A stretch of 64,000 bases of DNA from Kappaphycus alvarezii (lineage: Eukaryota; Rhodophyta; Florideophyceae; Gigartinales; Solieriaceae), in the NCBI GenBank assembly GCA_002205965.3, contig NADL03000866.1:248001-312000 (forward strand). The letters are read 5' to 3'. The notes under the pieces are model-generated. The model was not told the origin of the DNA, did no database searches, and saw only the letters and a program-made list of their open reading frames with translations. Below are positions 42,701 through 54,920 of this stretch, piece after piece. Position 1 is the stretch's first letter; every line of letters begins with the position of its first letter. The translations under genes and the position numbers were made by a program.

Positions 42701-45700
42701 GCTGGGGTGCATATATTATCAAGCAGGAAGATCTAAGTGGCATCCAAATTGTCCCCTATTGGAAAGGAAAGAATGTAATTTAAGATGTTTTTGCATAGAG
42801 TTCTCAGAATTGCAGAAGTCTCCGAACATATTACCGTTCACGAGAATTCAAATATTACCGATACATCAACAATTAATGGAAAATTCATTACTTTTGAACA
42901 CTCAATCAGATTAAAATGATGTTTTAAACTTAGGTACTGCATAAAAGTCGGTCTCTTATCTAGAATTATTTCCTTTGACTTTCTTTTTCCTACAAGCCCC
43001 CGCGTTTTACCTGTATAAATGGTTGGTGAAAGCAACGATATATATGAACGCAATCTTTCGAATAATATGGGCAAAGTCGAGCTATCTTGCATTGAATCAG
43101 CACTGGCAATAATTCTTATTGGAAAGAGAAATAGAAAACCACGTAATTGTCCCTTGGAGAACAATCATGAGAAATAATATACGGCAAATTAGCATATAAA
43201 CAAGTAATGAATTCAAATTATGGCGTAAAGTTGCCCAGAAAAACAGAAAATCGAATTGCACTACCATGCCGCCCAAAATACGATAAATATTGTCGCGTCA
43301 TCACCAAATCAAAAATATAGATATTTTTAATGACTTACTGTCAATTCTTGTCTAAATAAACAGTAAATACGACTCAAAGACCAGTTCGTCGCACATTAGA
43401 ATGTCATTCAAAATTTCGCCATGCATTTCGTGTTACTGTGAGACGAAGTGTTCACCGGCCTCGAAATTTCGTCTGTAGCTAAGCTGTTGCGAGGAATGAG
43501 TTAAAAATTGTTGGGGGATAAATGCGAAGTGTTACGATGAACAAGTGAAAGAAATAAATGTGATGCATTTATATCTCTGAGAGTTTATTTGAAAATTTTT
43601 GATCCAAAATTTGTGAGAGAGATCTCAAGGACAGAGTGTACTTCTTAAAAGCAGTTTATTCGGAAAAAATTATCTTTGTCATTTTGTATGGTAATACAAT
43701 GAAATCTGACTTGGAGAATATCTATACGGAATTTACTGGAGTATCCAGAAAGAGAGACCTAAGGAAATGCAAGCAAGGCTAAGATTATCGTCAACAATGA
43801 GAAGTGAGGCATAAGTTAGAATTCTATGTGCCTTGAAGACATCTATGGAACCAAAACGTCTTTTCTTTGTTTGTCATAAATGTACCTGTGAGATACGTAG
43901 AGATCTTTGAGTAGATTAGATTCGTCTTTATGCAAAGAAAATCTGCTGGAAGCGGTTTGTCCTATGAAACATATTCCAAGGCTGGCCTTTAGTCAGTTAT
44001 GTAAGATATTTTCCGTACTTTACTTTCGTAGAGCATGGATATGACTGCTTAGCTCCCGCAAAAAGCCGTCCTTGGTATTTAAACTCCAAAATACCCTCGT
44101 TTTTGAGGAGAAGTATCGGTTGTTTGATCTCTGGAACAAAAAGAACTTACATATGCTGCATTAGTTGTTTTTTGAGGGTATTTGAAAAGGTTAGATCAAA
44201 GTATCAAATTGTAAATTTACTTCCTTTTACTGCCGCCGACTTTTCTCGGAGACGAAAATTTAGTCCAAAACATTTACACACCCGCAGAATAACTGTAAAA
44301 ATTTTGAGACCGGCTTCATATATATGCGTCTAGAATGGGCAGATCTTTCCTCCCGTAACTCTAACAATTAATTAAATTGAAATTGAACTGAATGCACCCT
44401 GAAAAAGACAAATAAGGCAAGAGAATTCAACCATAATTCCAAACAGGATAAATTATTGTCAAGGAATTCATGAATTGCTCTACGAACTCAATAAATTACC
44501 GAAAGAAACGAAGTGAAGACTTTTTCTTGGATGTGGCAGAAACATCAAAAGATATTTCGAGCCACATTTTTCGCGACAGTAGGTATCCATAATCGCTTAA
44601 GCCACATATAAAACTAATTGAAAATTATTCAGGTCGTCTCTCTGTTCATATGGACTTATGGTGCGGCCGCAAACAAAAAGTAATAGCAGAGGATCTCTTG
44701 CTCCTCTGATTACAATGCGGAACAATTTGAAATAAGTGATCAATTCTACTGAAGAATTTTGGATGAAATTGAAGTTTTATACCCTATGAAAAGTGATCAA
44801 GGAACATATTTAATATAGTCAATTGCATGCGACACCAGTCGAAGATGGAAAACAAGAGAAATATGACGAGAAATGTTACTATACACAGGAAAATAAAGGA
44901 ATAATGGAAAGGTCTTAGCGAACTGCGAGGCGTAGCAAGAGTTAACATTCTAGTCCCTTGGGGAGGAGTATTTCGTATAAAGATGCCGGAAACGAAGGAT
45001 TAGCGCAAGAGAAACTTCATTTTTGCGGGTGAACCAAAGAGACCACAACAGAAAGTTACTGCAGCAACGAATATAAATATGAGATATTACAGTTTACTTC
45101 TAGCTTTGACGGATCTGTTGAAGCTTTCGAGTCTTGCGAAAAAAGGCCGTTACAGATATATGCAATTCGGAGAGGAACTGACACGGCTCAGTGGCACAGA
45201 CTAGCTGATGTATCACTCAGTTCTTTCTTTAGATTCAATTGGTGATGAAAATACTCACTAAAAGTACGTTCATAGCTATATTAATGATCCTCAAGTAGTT
45301 TTTGGTCTCCGGATAAGGTCATTATATCCATATTGGACACTAGATGGGTTTCCAAATGATATTGGACATCATCTGGAAGTTTTTTCACTAGAATCACGTT
45401 GTAATACTAGATTATTATTTTTCACTACGTTGACCTGTATTAGCAAGAAAAATTGGATGCGTTACGTTTCTTAACTTTACGTCTAAGTCAAAAGCGCACA
45501 ATTCTTAGTAAGTGAGGCTTCATCCTTCTGCTCCCAGTAAACTTAACCCGAAATATGATGCAGTATAAAACAGTAACTAATAAGAGCCTCCATTTATCAT
45601 TTACCAAAAAATCGGCTCTACGGCCTAAGCAGGTGCCATCTTTCCTACAGGAAACAAAGTGTAAGGTTTATATCTTTGAGAATAATTTATTGTGCTGGGT

Positions 45701-47550
45701 AACTCGCCCGGTGTGACTCCGGAAGAACGAAAGATAGGTATCGAGGACATATTAAAAAGCCACAACAGTACAGAGTGGATATTTATTGTACCGAAAGTTT
45801 GTACTAAATGGAGAGCAGTTTCGTTACTTTGGCAAATTTGTCGAAAGTGTAATTATTGCAAAAGTTGATGTCTTTGGAGCTTCCTCGCATGCCGAAAGAC
45901 ATATTCCCATTTAATACTCCTTCACTTTGAATAGAATCCATAGTGGTAACCCGAAATTTTACTTTCTACCAAATTGATACTTCTAGGCCCTGTGGCAGTT
46001 CTGCCGAACCTGTTTGAAGAAATCAAGGGAAATGGCCAGGAAGGAGCATGAACGTGCTTGTTTTGACGTAAAATATCTTTAAATCTTGCTGAATAGGATT
46101 TTGCAGGTACTAGGCGGAAATAAGCGCGAAAAATAATGCAGAAATTCCTGAGATACTACAGAATAGAATAAGTTCAATATGAAAGTTCTCATCACCGGAG
46201 GCAACGCGACTGTTTCGGATAAGCATGTGTAGAGCAGCAAAACGTTTCTGATTAGCGAAAATTCCTACATACCCTGTTGCATCTTCTCTTCAAAGAATTT
46301 GGTTGCCATTTTCCCGGAAGAACACAATAATTTGTGCGTCAAGGCATCGAGATAAAAGAAATAGTCTTGTGAAGGAATTTTATTCGTACTTGGGATTGTC
46401 GGAAAAATAATCGCTATATATTTGATTCTTGATGAAATACATTTTCTCATGCTTCTTCAGGGCTTTATTCACCTCCGTATTCATTCTAATTTGATTCTAA
46501 ATAGCTTGAGAGATTCGAGAAAACATCAATTGAGCACTTGGACCAAGTTTGGATGTCCATTTTGGTTGTTTTGGAACAGATATCCCAAAAAAAGTGAAAC
46601 AATCAGGCATAGACTAAAAAAATTAAAGTTATACCGAAAAGTAAAGATGAGAAAACCTTACCTATTTTCTCTGTTCCTCCAAAAAATGGTAGAGATTTCC
46701 CTAGGGATTAATCATAATTTATGTAAACTGTCGTACTAAAAAATAATAAAAACACCCAGATCACACATGAGAAAGGCCACGTCTAGCCTCCTTTCAAATT
46801 GATCAACGCAGTATATCTTTGCCTGGATCGGGGCTTGTGAGGTGCTCGAAATTATCATATTCAGGTGGCTTTTTTGTGTTCTCAATAACAATTGATGCAA
46901 TAAGAATAAAAATAAAGGAAACGAACTTGAATAGTAATTAGACAGTTAAAGAGTATGGGAAGGGTCAGCTTCATTTAATCTGAGATATATGACTGACAGG
47001 CATTGAATTTGTAGGCCTTGGATTTAATAATCAATTAAATCTATGCGTCCGTGCAATGCTGGGATTGAATTAAATAACTCTTCATACAATTAGAGAGTAG
47101 AGGAAAAGAACCAGAAAAAGGCTGCGTTAAAAGTCAATGCCAGCATGGAGTGCCCATTCAAAAGTTTATCAAAAAGCTTATGGAATAGTTTCGTTTTATT
47201 CTCACCACTATGCTCTCAAGCTTCATGATTACAGAGAGACCCGTTAGGTTTGAAACTGCAGGCGTTGCTACGGCGGCAGGAACTCGCCCTCTATTTCCAG
47301 GCAATTCAGAAATAAACTCTTACACCTCTTTTAGCTTCTTCAAATAGGCTCCTTAGAAGCTTTTGTAAGTTTTGATTGTCTTAGTTGCAGCATGGAAGAG
47401 GGCCCAAGAATAATGGAATTGTACGGCATAAGCCTAAAGTTTGTGTATAGCTACCTGATTTATGATCCTTTTCTTTGTAGTAAATGCAGAAGACCCTCAA
47501 TAAAAGGTCACGTAGCTGTCTATGAAGGGTAATTGATTGATATATTTATC
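39770..47550. other. AT-rich desert without recognisable genes
   Basis: About 7.8 kb with frequent stops in all frames. The longest frames are 108 codons at 42838-43164 (minus) and 105 codons at 46422-46739 (plus), neither with recognised motifs. Base composition shifts to visibly AT-rich compared with 22-38 kb. A short palindrome gcataatttt…aaaattatgc lies at 41824-41850. None of the LB tails or G1 LTR sequences found elsewhere occur here. Confidence 0.55.
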
Positions 47551-47556
47551 CGATGG

Positions 47557-47895
47557 TTACGGTATAGATTGCGTTAAAAGCCATAGAGAAGTACTGCAAT
47601 CTGGGGAAGCAATATTTTTCATATTTAACTTATTTCTAGGATCAATAAAGGCGCTTTTTGTATCCCAGGATGCATTGGAATCATTATAATGCATTTTAAA
47701 CTGTATAAGAGGCGAGGGAAAAACCTGTATCACTTCTTGTGCAAAGCTTCGTTTGAGGCCAAAAGCGAAGCACCATAAAAGATCCCCGGTTAGATTAAAA
47801 AACTTTGGAAATGTCCGATGTTTATCCTCCAGTTGGTAAATGGACAGCCAACGATCCAGGAAGATGGTGTTCTCAAGCATACTAGCTACTAGCAC
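47557..47895 (-). pseudogene. Possible G2 integrase N-terminal remnant
   Basis: 'DLLWCFAFGLKRSFAQEVIQ' and 'FPSPLIQFKMHYNDSNASWD' faintly resemble the stretch between RNase H and the HHCC finger of gypsy integrases (…P..L….H…A.H…). No complete HHCC and no DDE motif can be seen. Confidence 0.3.
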
Positions 47896-48167
47896 AGGAA
47901 TGCAGTTCTTTATTATGATATTGACATATTCAGCCCCTTTTTGAGATTAAAAGAGAAATAAGTTACAGAGAAAGATTTTTTCGTAGATTATAAAGAATTT
48001 GTGCAGCGATTGGAACGAAGCTTGCAAACTTCGATTTCAGAAATATCTTGATAAAATAATAATCGGATTTCTACTTGTTTTATCTCTAGATCAGCAAGAA
48101 GTTGAATTAAGGCAGCACGTTCGGACCACATAGCTGTTCAGCTCTGTCTGCAGTACTTCAATTGTAC

Positions 48168-48520
48168 TTATGAAATATTAATCAAGGCTCTATTCAGGTT
48201 TTCGGTCTTCTCCCAAACGAGAAAGAAAGTCGGCATTTGATTCTCACGTCCAGGTCTATATATAACCTCGAACCTGTATTCCGCAAACCGATCAAGCCAT
48301 GTGGACAACAGGTGTTGTACGTACTTCTTTTGGAATGCTGTCTTGAGTGTCTGGTGGTCATTTACTAAAGTAAACTTTTCGATCGACAAAAGATATACCC
48401 TAAATTTCTTCAATGTGAAAACTGCTGCCAACGCCTACTCTTCGCACACAGAATATCTTCTCTCCACCTCTTTCAAAGTTCTGCTTACAAACTGGACTGA
48501 GTGTAATCTACCTCTTTCAT
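48168..48520 (-). pseudogene. G2 RNase H
   Basis: 'AAVFTLKKFRVYLLSIEKFT' and 'LVNDHQTLKTAFQKK' followed by 'WLDRFAEYRFEVIYRPGREN' match gypsy RNase H (A...ALKKFR.YL.G..F.L.TDHQ.LK). The catalytic D of TDHQ is kept (NDHQ). The final ADALSR-type tether reads 'MPTFFLVWEK', so it is degraded. Confidence 0.75.
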
Positions 48521-48685
48521 CTTTTTGGAACAAAAAACTCCAACAGCATGTTCTGAAGAATCTGTTTCTGCTATTAAAAGAACCTTGAAATCAGGATAAA
48601 TGAGAACTGGAGGGGCGCAAAGCTTTTCCTTAAGATGCTTAAAGGCCTTTCAAATGTCTTGGCTACAGCTGAAGTTTTCAAATTT

Positions 48686-49617
48686 TCAAGTTCCAGAATG
48701 AAGAGGGGCCGCTATTTTAGCGAAATTCTTAATGCACCTCCTGTAGTATGAGGCAAGGTCAAGGAAAATCCTTATGCCTGCCTTGGAAGTTAGCTGGGGT
48801 TCATTACTGATTTTAGAGACCTTTTTTTGGTCCAATTTTATCCCCTGTCGTTCTACTATATGGCCCCGTAGTTTTACAGAAGTCTGTGCAATGAGACACT
48901 TGCCAAGCTTAATATTCAGACTGAAATTCGATATCCTTCTAGCCACTTCTTTGATATGAGTCACGTGTTCCTCCAGTGTTTTTGAAAAGATGACTACATC
49001 GTCGATGTACACCCTTGTAAAGGGGAGACCCTTCAAAACCTTGTTTTTCATTCTTTGAAAAGTTTCCGGTGCGTTCATGAGACTAAAAGGCATCACTTAG
49101 AATCTGACATTTCCCATTTTACACGTGAAGATTTTCATTTGTTTGCATTTTTCTTCCAAGGGAATTTTCCAGTAGCCAGTATAAAGGTAGATCGTCGTAA
49201 AATATTTCCCATCTTTAACGTCCTAAAGAACTTCTACCATGTTTGGAATTGGGAACCGACCAGGTACCATTTTCCCGTTCAAAAACCTGTAATCGACGCA
49301 GAATCTGTGTCTCCTGTCCTTCTTGGTCGCGATGAAAACTGGAAAAGATCATGAAGAGGAATTGGGGCTATTATACCGTTTCTTAGCATCTCGTTGGCGT
49401 TATTCTGTATCACCTGATCCCTGTTTGTTGGTTGACGACGAAGTTTATAGTAGATTGGTTTCAGGTATTCCAGCTCAAACATGTGGTTCAGAGGCACATC
49501 TGCTTGCCGCAAGTCTGAAACATCCCATGCGATTACCTCTGATGATACGAGTCTTTCAGACAATTGATTGGCTACTGAAGATGGGAGGTGACGAACCGTT
49601 TTTTCGATTTCTACCAC
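48686..49617 (-). pseudogene. G2 reverse transcriptase
   Basis: Frame 49617-49279 has the pre-RT and N-terminal block ('YYKLRRQPTNRDQ…NANEMLRNGIIAPI'). A shift gives an 'FIATKKDRRHRFCVDYRFLN' equivalent. Frame 49096-48686 has 'MPFSLMNAPETFQRM', then 'TRVYIDDVVIFSKTLEEHVT' with the catalytic YIDD, and 'KCLIAQTSVKLRGHIV' and 'IFLDLASYYRRCIKNFAKIA'. This is Ty3/gypsy RT in conserved order with at least two frame shifts. Confidence 0.85.
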
Positions 49618-49700
49618 TCATTTCTCACTTTCTGTTGGCTTTTTGCTCGCAGAGTCCGCCTCTACCTGCTCCTATGAGGCAGAAATCTTCTTTCAAGCAC

Positions 49701-50166
49701 TCATTTCTTAGATTTACCCCCATTTTCAAACTCTTTTTGCGTGAAAAGAGCAACACACTCTGGCTTTGTGTCGTCCCCGTAGCCCCTGTCGTCATCCGTT
49801 TCAAAGCAAGAGTCTGATCTGTTCAAACCGAAGTTCAGGATACCTTCCTCTGAGTTGTTTGAGCGGTCATTTTGATCCTCAACTCCATAATTGGAGGGGA
49901 AATCTTTTCTGTTAGTTCCATCTAAATTTCCCAAACTACCACCCCTATCGTAGTCGAGGGGCATCCGACGTTCCGTTCCATCGACCTGAATTGACACGCA
50001 TTGATTGCCTAGATCGATGCAAGTTTCCAAATTCTTCCATCGGGGGCAGCCAATGATTAAATCAAATGGGAGGTCAGACATGACTAAGAAATTTAAATTA
50101 AGGCCAAGATGACTCATTAAACTCCCCGAAATTAAATTGGGAACAGCCCTGAATCGAATAACGCCT
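49701..50166 (-). pseudogene. G2 protease
   Basis: At about 50150-50165 the minus strand encodes LFDSG. A one-base shift leads into 'AVPNLISGSLMSHLGLN', then 'FLVMSDLPFDLIIGCPRWKN'. D-S-G-A followed by the hydrophobic 'LIIGCP' strand is the retropepsin pattern. The same protein in G3 is continuous. After it an acidic linker leads to the RT. The frame runs on past 50166 into antisense LB sequence, so the apparent N-terminus of the long frame is not gypsy. Confidence 0.7.
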
Positions 50167-50735
50167 CGCGAAAAACCTGGCAAGAGCTGCTCGCCATCCT
50201 GACTTAGAGCTATGCCATGGTCTCCACTGCAAAAGACCCGACATCCAGGCAATGGGAAGTAGCGGAGGGTCCGAATGTTTTATGTTACCTTCATGAATCT
50301 ACTCGCTCCCTCCAACAGGAGAGTGAGGGACGTCAACCAGATGTACCATCTGAATGCGGCGCGGCAAAGCAGAGAAGATATTAATCTTTTATCGCGACCT
50401 CCACCAGAGGTAGGCTCGTGTCTGTGCCAATTTGCACTCTTGGAGGGTGGCATTTGATGCATTTTCAGTGCTAAATGACGTGGCAATGAACGTGGCCATG
50501 AGGGCATTGAAGACGCACGGAAATGTTCGGGGGGTTTGATGCAAAGGCACGCTGCAGCAGCCGTCATATACAATTCGGCCTGCTTGATGGCTGGCCTGAA
50601 GGTAGCTTTTTAGGGAGTGTTGTTCCTTCCCCATTACTGCTTCGGTATACCTTTTTGGGTCGATTTTGGTTGTCTGGAAACTATAGGATAGATCGAGTAT
50701 ATCTTCCAAAAGTAAAACACCCAAACCTTACCCTC
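50167..50735 (+). mobile_element. 5'-truncated LB insertion in G2
   Basis: It begins about 50167 at gcgaaaaacctggcaagagc, which aligns with 'LAKNLARAARHP'. 'KRPDIQAMGSSGGSE' follows (REL catalytic motif), then after frame shifts 'SNRR' and the C-terminal module to about 50600. The conserved 3' tail follows at 50630-50735 (ttccccattactgcttcggt … gatcgagtatatcttccaaa … gtaaaacacccaaaccttac). It interrupts G2 just upstream of its protease active site. I could not identify a target duplication. Confidence 0.75.
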
Positions 50736-52050
50736 TTCTAATCTATGAAGTTTTTTCGGTATCTAAGGATGTCAAGGGTTTGAAGTAACGAACTCTTCTG
50801 GTAGGAGAAACAAGCAGATTCACAAGTGTGACGCTATTGAAATCACTTCCTCATCTAAATTTCGTAACCCTGGTATCTGTCCTCGTGCAGTGTTGAAAGA
50901 ATGGGGGTGGGGCTCATTAACCGGTGCCGAGCGGCCTTGACAAATTCAAACTTTAGGAATGCAACCTGGCAATTACCATATGCCTCTAAATTCGCCCCCA
51001 ACTATGTGTGACATCGGCGTAGCACATCAAGGTAAATTTACCGATCGTCCCTTTCCTCCTGTACACGTGGGCATCTTCATCAGAGACAAAAAAACAAGAA
51101 CGAACCCAAGGTCGGGACAGTCAACCATGTAAGCAATGCAAGAGGTAGTTTTCGAATATTTTCTGAGATACGGGATAGCGAATTTTAGGATGCATCCTAT
51201 CGAAAGCGAAGAGGGTGACCTGGCAATAGTACTGAATTCAATTAGAAGATTCAGGGAAAGGGGACAGTACAGGGGCCCCAAGATGGTACTTCCAATTCCA
51301 GCCCAAGCTCTTCTCCACATGTCTGTTGCCTCACTTATCGCTTCCTATGCTATTGTAGTTACTACCACCAATTTCAAAATCATGGTAGAACGGTACCCAC
51401 TCATTGCGGTCCTCGACCGACTGCCAACTGCCTAGCTTTTGAGATTGTCGCAAGCACGTGTAAGGCATTCTTTAACCGCGACACTGGGCATTGGAAGTAA
51501 CCTCCTGATATATGTAAATCGTCGGGAGAAGAGATATTCAGAACGAACTACCCCAAGAAGGAGGTTTTGTAAGCGAAAAAAATGCTACCGTGATATAGTT
51601 GGACTAAAAAAAGGATTGGATAAGAAAGAAAGTTGCGAATGCTACAAGCAAGTATATAAGGGGCAGGGTCTACTACTGATGCTCTGTGACCAGCGTATGA
51701 AAACTGCTCCTTGGATCTGAAGCTGATTCTCAACTTCCTACTACTCGGGACTTGACTTAAAGTTGTCTGCCAACTTGCTTGATCTCTCCATGGGGAAGCA
51801 GCTTACCCAGCTTATTAAAGACTTTTGGATGCCCCTAACCTCCGAACAAAACTACAGAAGATACCAGTAAATACATAAAACACTTTTTTTGGATGATATA
51901 CTCTAAAAAAAGGATACTTAAGACACGAACAATCGATCTGGTATTCTTATTTCCTATTCTCTAGGCCAGACCCAAACAATTCCTCCAAATACCCATGATG
52001 CCCAAGTAGTCCCCACAAATATCTGCGAAGGGCTCATAACTCTCTATTCT
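50736..52050. other. No recognisable feature
   Basis: Open frames of about 95-99 codons (51136-51435 plus, 51027-51320 minus) show no known motif. If G2's gag lay here it is no longer visible. Confidence 0.4.
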
Positions 52051-52053
52051 CTC

Positions 52054-52239
52054 CTAGGAGACATCTAAACTACTAAAGATATCCCCATCCGGTTCCAGCG
52101 TTGGGAACACTTGTTCTACACTTTCCAGCCCCGGCCCCACCATTCTAAAACTTCCTATGTCTCCCTTTCGCTCATCCTCTTCTCCATCGTCCTCCTTCTT
52201 ATTCTCCTCCTTATCCTCCTCGCCCTCCTTCATAGGCAC
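52054..52239 (-). other. Acidic frame at the 3' side of G3
   Basis: 'MKEGEEDKEENKKEDDGEED' then 'GPGLESVEQVFPTLEPDGDI'. It might be the C-terminal tail of the G3 polyprotein. It resembles the frame at 5939-6214 in composition and ending. No catalytic motif. Confidence 0.25.
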
Positions 52240-52587
52240 ATATTAATGTAGAAATGGATAGTTACGTGTAATTCATAGTAGTCCCGCGTAATTGAGATGA
52301 CCCATTCCCAGGCCCCTTTTCCTCCTATTTGAATCACTCTATAAATAAAGATGAGTGTGCCTCGTAGTTGTATATAGTCCTGTGTGAGAAGAAGTTCTTC
52401 AGGCCTCTGATGGTAAAGGACCAGAAGAAGTGCATGGATTGCCCTCATTGATCTCTTCCCTGAGCTTGACAAGAGCTTATGATGCGGGTGTTTTTCCTCC
52501 GTGAAAACGCAGGGGTTCGGATACTCTGTTTGAAAGGCCTGACACTTCAGAGCCTGCTGCATGGTTTTCCCAAGGAGAACAATTACT

Positions 52588-53500
52588 CTAGAGCCGACTT
52601 AAAACGTTTGCACTGGAGGTTCTGTACCCTCCCTTCTTTTCTGTGTTAACTAACATGCGGTGTGAACTCCAGACTTTTGTGGCCAGTAGTTCCACTTCTC
52701 TACTCCCTTCATGGATAATATTACTTTCTATATCTCTCTGTAGCATTCTCGGAGCCCTTACGTACATTAGATCAAATAGTGAGCGTCCTCTTCTTCCTCT
52801 TCTTCGACGATAGTCGTACAACACATTTGTTAAGACATCTTTCTAGTGGATTTCATTCTCCGACATAGTTTTTGATATTGCTCGTTTGATGGTTCTTATC
52901 ATTTTCTCCGCTTTCCCGTTTGGTATAGGAGCGTATGCGAGAGCTATCTTCAACTGAATCCTTTTCTCTTCTAAAAAACGAAGGAGAGAAGTTGCGGTAA
53001 AACAAAGGGCGTTATTCGAGATGATCCTATTTGAAAGACCAAACGATTCAATTATTTCTTTTTCGATGAATCACAGGACTAAATCAGCATTAGTCTTCTC
53101 AATTGCAACTGCTATTGGCCATTCACTAAGATGTTCCATCCCTTTAAGGAGATATTTGTTTCCGGAAAAGGTTTCCTGGAATGGGCCGGCAAATTCGATT
53201 GAGACAGTTTCAAAAAGACCGGAAATTGGAAAGCTGAGAGTTGTTTTATAATTTCGTATCGGAGTGAAATTTTAACAGTTGTCGCATCTTGTCACGAAAT
53301 TATAAATATTATTATGGATACTGGGCCACTACAATCTTTCCTTAATATATTTTTGATTGTTTCGAGAATTCGATGCCCTAACTCATCATGAAAATTCCTC
53401 AATCTCTCCATCTTTTCTTTCAAAATGGCGACTAGTCGAGTACTTTCTTTACTGTGTCGAAATAGTTTCCCATTCCCCAATGTCAAAGCCTTATGGTTCC
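52588..53500 (-). pseudogene. G3 integrase with altered catalytic residues
   Basis: The HHCC finger is seen as 'FHDELGHRILETIKNILRKD' (53292-53486 frame) with 'FVTRCDNC' in a shifted frame at about 53270. The core reads 'TVSIEFAGPF' (about 53200), where the first catalytic D is expected but E is present. 'NRIISNNALCF' (about 53020) has N where SDNG/DNA.CF is usual. 'IPNGKAEKMIRTIKRAI' keeps the glutamate. Two of three catalytic acids are thus changed, and a TGA interrupts the core. Frame 52824-52588 continues the C-terminal part. Confidence 0.75.
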
Positions 53501-53606
53501 TTCTTACCCAATTTCTGTGTTCAAGATCAACCTTTCTTATTTCTAATCAATCAAGGAATTTCATTAGTTCTTGAATACTAGCTTCATACTCGTTATCGTT
53601 AGGCAT

Positions 53607-53960
53607 TTAAACCTCGGCAACTCCGACGATGTCCTCGGAAGCTTTTTGATTTGGACTAATTTGATCCCTCAAGCGGGATAGGTAATCAGCAGGCTGGTTA
53701 TTGCGTCCGGGACAATACACAATTTCAAACCAATATTCTACGAAAATGTCGAGCCATCGAGCCATGCGGTGATGTGCATCTTTCGTTTTAAATGCAGTCT
53801 TAAGTACCTGGTTATCAGTTGTCAAGGCAAATTTTTCGAGTGATAAGAGGTACACGCGAAACTTCTTCAGTGCGAATGCGACAGCTAGTGCTTCTTTCTC
53901 GCAGACTTAGTGTCTCTTTCCCGCGTCATTCAGAGTACGACGTTTTAATTGAATAGGATT
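53607..53960 (-). pseudogene. G3 RNase H
   Basis: 'YLLSLEKFALTTDNQVLKTA', 'RWLDIFVEYWFEIVYCPGRN' and 'NQPADYLSRLRDQI' reproduce the complete C-terminal half of gypsy RNase H and the ADYLSR tether. The upstream '..EKEALAVAFALKKFR' equivalent lies before the first in-frame Met. Confidence 0.85.
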
Positions 53961-54113
53961 TAGGCTTTCATTTTCATCTTTTTGGGACAAAACGGCACCC
54001 AGAGACCGTTCTGAGGCATCTGTTCACACAACAAATGTTCTCTTGAAATCTGGATACATGAAAACTGGGAGGACACATAGCTTATCTTTAAGCTCCTCAA
54101 ATACAGTTTGAAT

Positions 54114-54920
54114 TTACTTGCTCCAGTGAAATTTTCCGTTCTTCGAAGTATTGGCATGTAACGGTGCTGCTGCCTTGGCGAAATCTTTGCTAAATCTTCT
54201 GTAATATGAGGCCAGTCCTAAGAAGCTTCGAACCTCCGTCTTTGAGGCGGGCCTTGGTGCCAACTTGATGTTTTTCGTTTTCTCTGGATCCACTCTAATT
54301 CTCTCTTCATCGACGATACAACCGAGTAATTGGATAGAGGATATCGCAAAAAGCATTTGCCGAACCTAATTTTCAGCCTTTATGCAGATATACTCTCCAC
54401 CACTGTCTTGACATGCGATATGTGCTGATCCAAGGTTTTGAGAATATTACCACATCATCTATATACTCTCTTGCAAATAGAAGTCCTTTCAAAACCTAGT
54501 TTATCATTCTTTGGAATGTAGCTGGTGCATTCATGAGACTAAAAGGCATCACTTCGAGCCTGAAAATACCGGCTTTGCTGGTAAAAGTTGTTTCTTCCTT
54601 ATATTTTTCATCCAATGGAATCTGCCAATAACCAATGTAAAGATCAATTGAGGTGAAGTATCTCCTGTCCTTCAGGTCCTCGAAGATTTACTTTATGTTA
54701 GGAATCGGAAATAAATTGGGTGTCATTCTCTGGTTCAGTTGTCGTTAATCGATGCAAAAGCGAATTTTGCCATCCTTCTTTGATGCTATGACAACTGGAA
54801 TTGACCATATGGATGAAACTGGCCGAATAATATCATTTTCTTGCATACCAGTAACATTATTTGCAATAAGTTGGTCATATTTTGGCGATTGACGTCTAGG
54901 CCTGTGGTAAATTAGTTGAG
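54114..54920 (-). pseudogene. G3 reverse transcriptase
   Basis: Read on the minus strand: 'GMQENDIIRPVSSIWSIPVV', 'IASKKDGKIRFCID.R.LNQ' (about 54700-54850), 'MPFSLMNAPATFQRM' (about 54520), 'FAREYIDDVVIFS' with catalytic YIDD (about 54450), 'SIQLLGCIVDEERIRVDPEK' and 'EVRSFLGLASYYRRFSKDFA' (54356-54114). All RT blocks are present in order. Stops and shifts separate them. Confidence 0.85.

Larger units (their letters stand above)
47557..50166 (-). mobile_element. G2: degenerate Ty3/gypsy element (protease-RT-RNase H)
   Basis: Minus-strand order is protease, RT, RNase H and a doubtful integrase N-terminus. No LTRs were found. It belongs to the same family as G3 (compare 'YLLSIEKFTLVNDHQTLKTA' with 'YLLSLEKFALTTDNQVLKTA') and differs from G1. 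Its gag side is cut by the LB copy starting near 50167. The integrase core is not detectable. Confidence 0.75.

Noticed and set aside
50166..50252. N-terminal part of the long minus frame 49701-50252 as gypsy protein
   Set aside because: Beyond about 50166 the frame reads antisense through the LB insertion, so those residues are not part of the G2 polyprotein.
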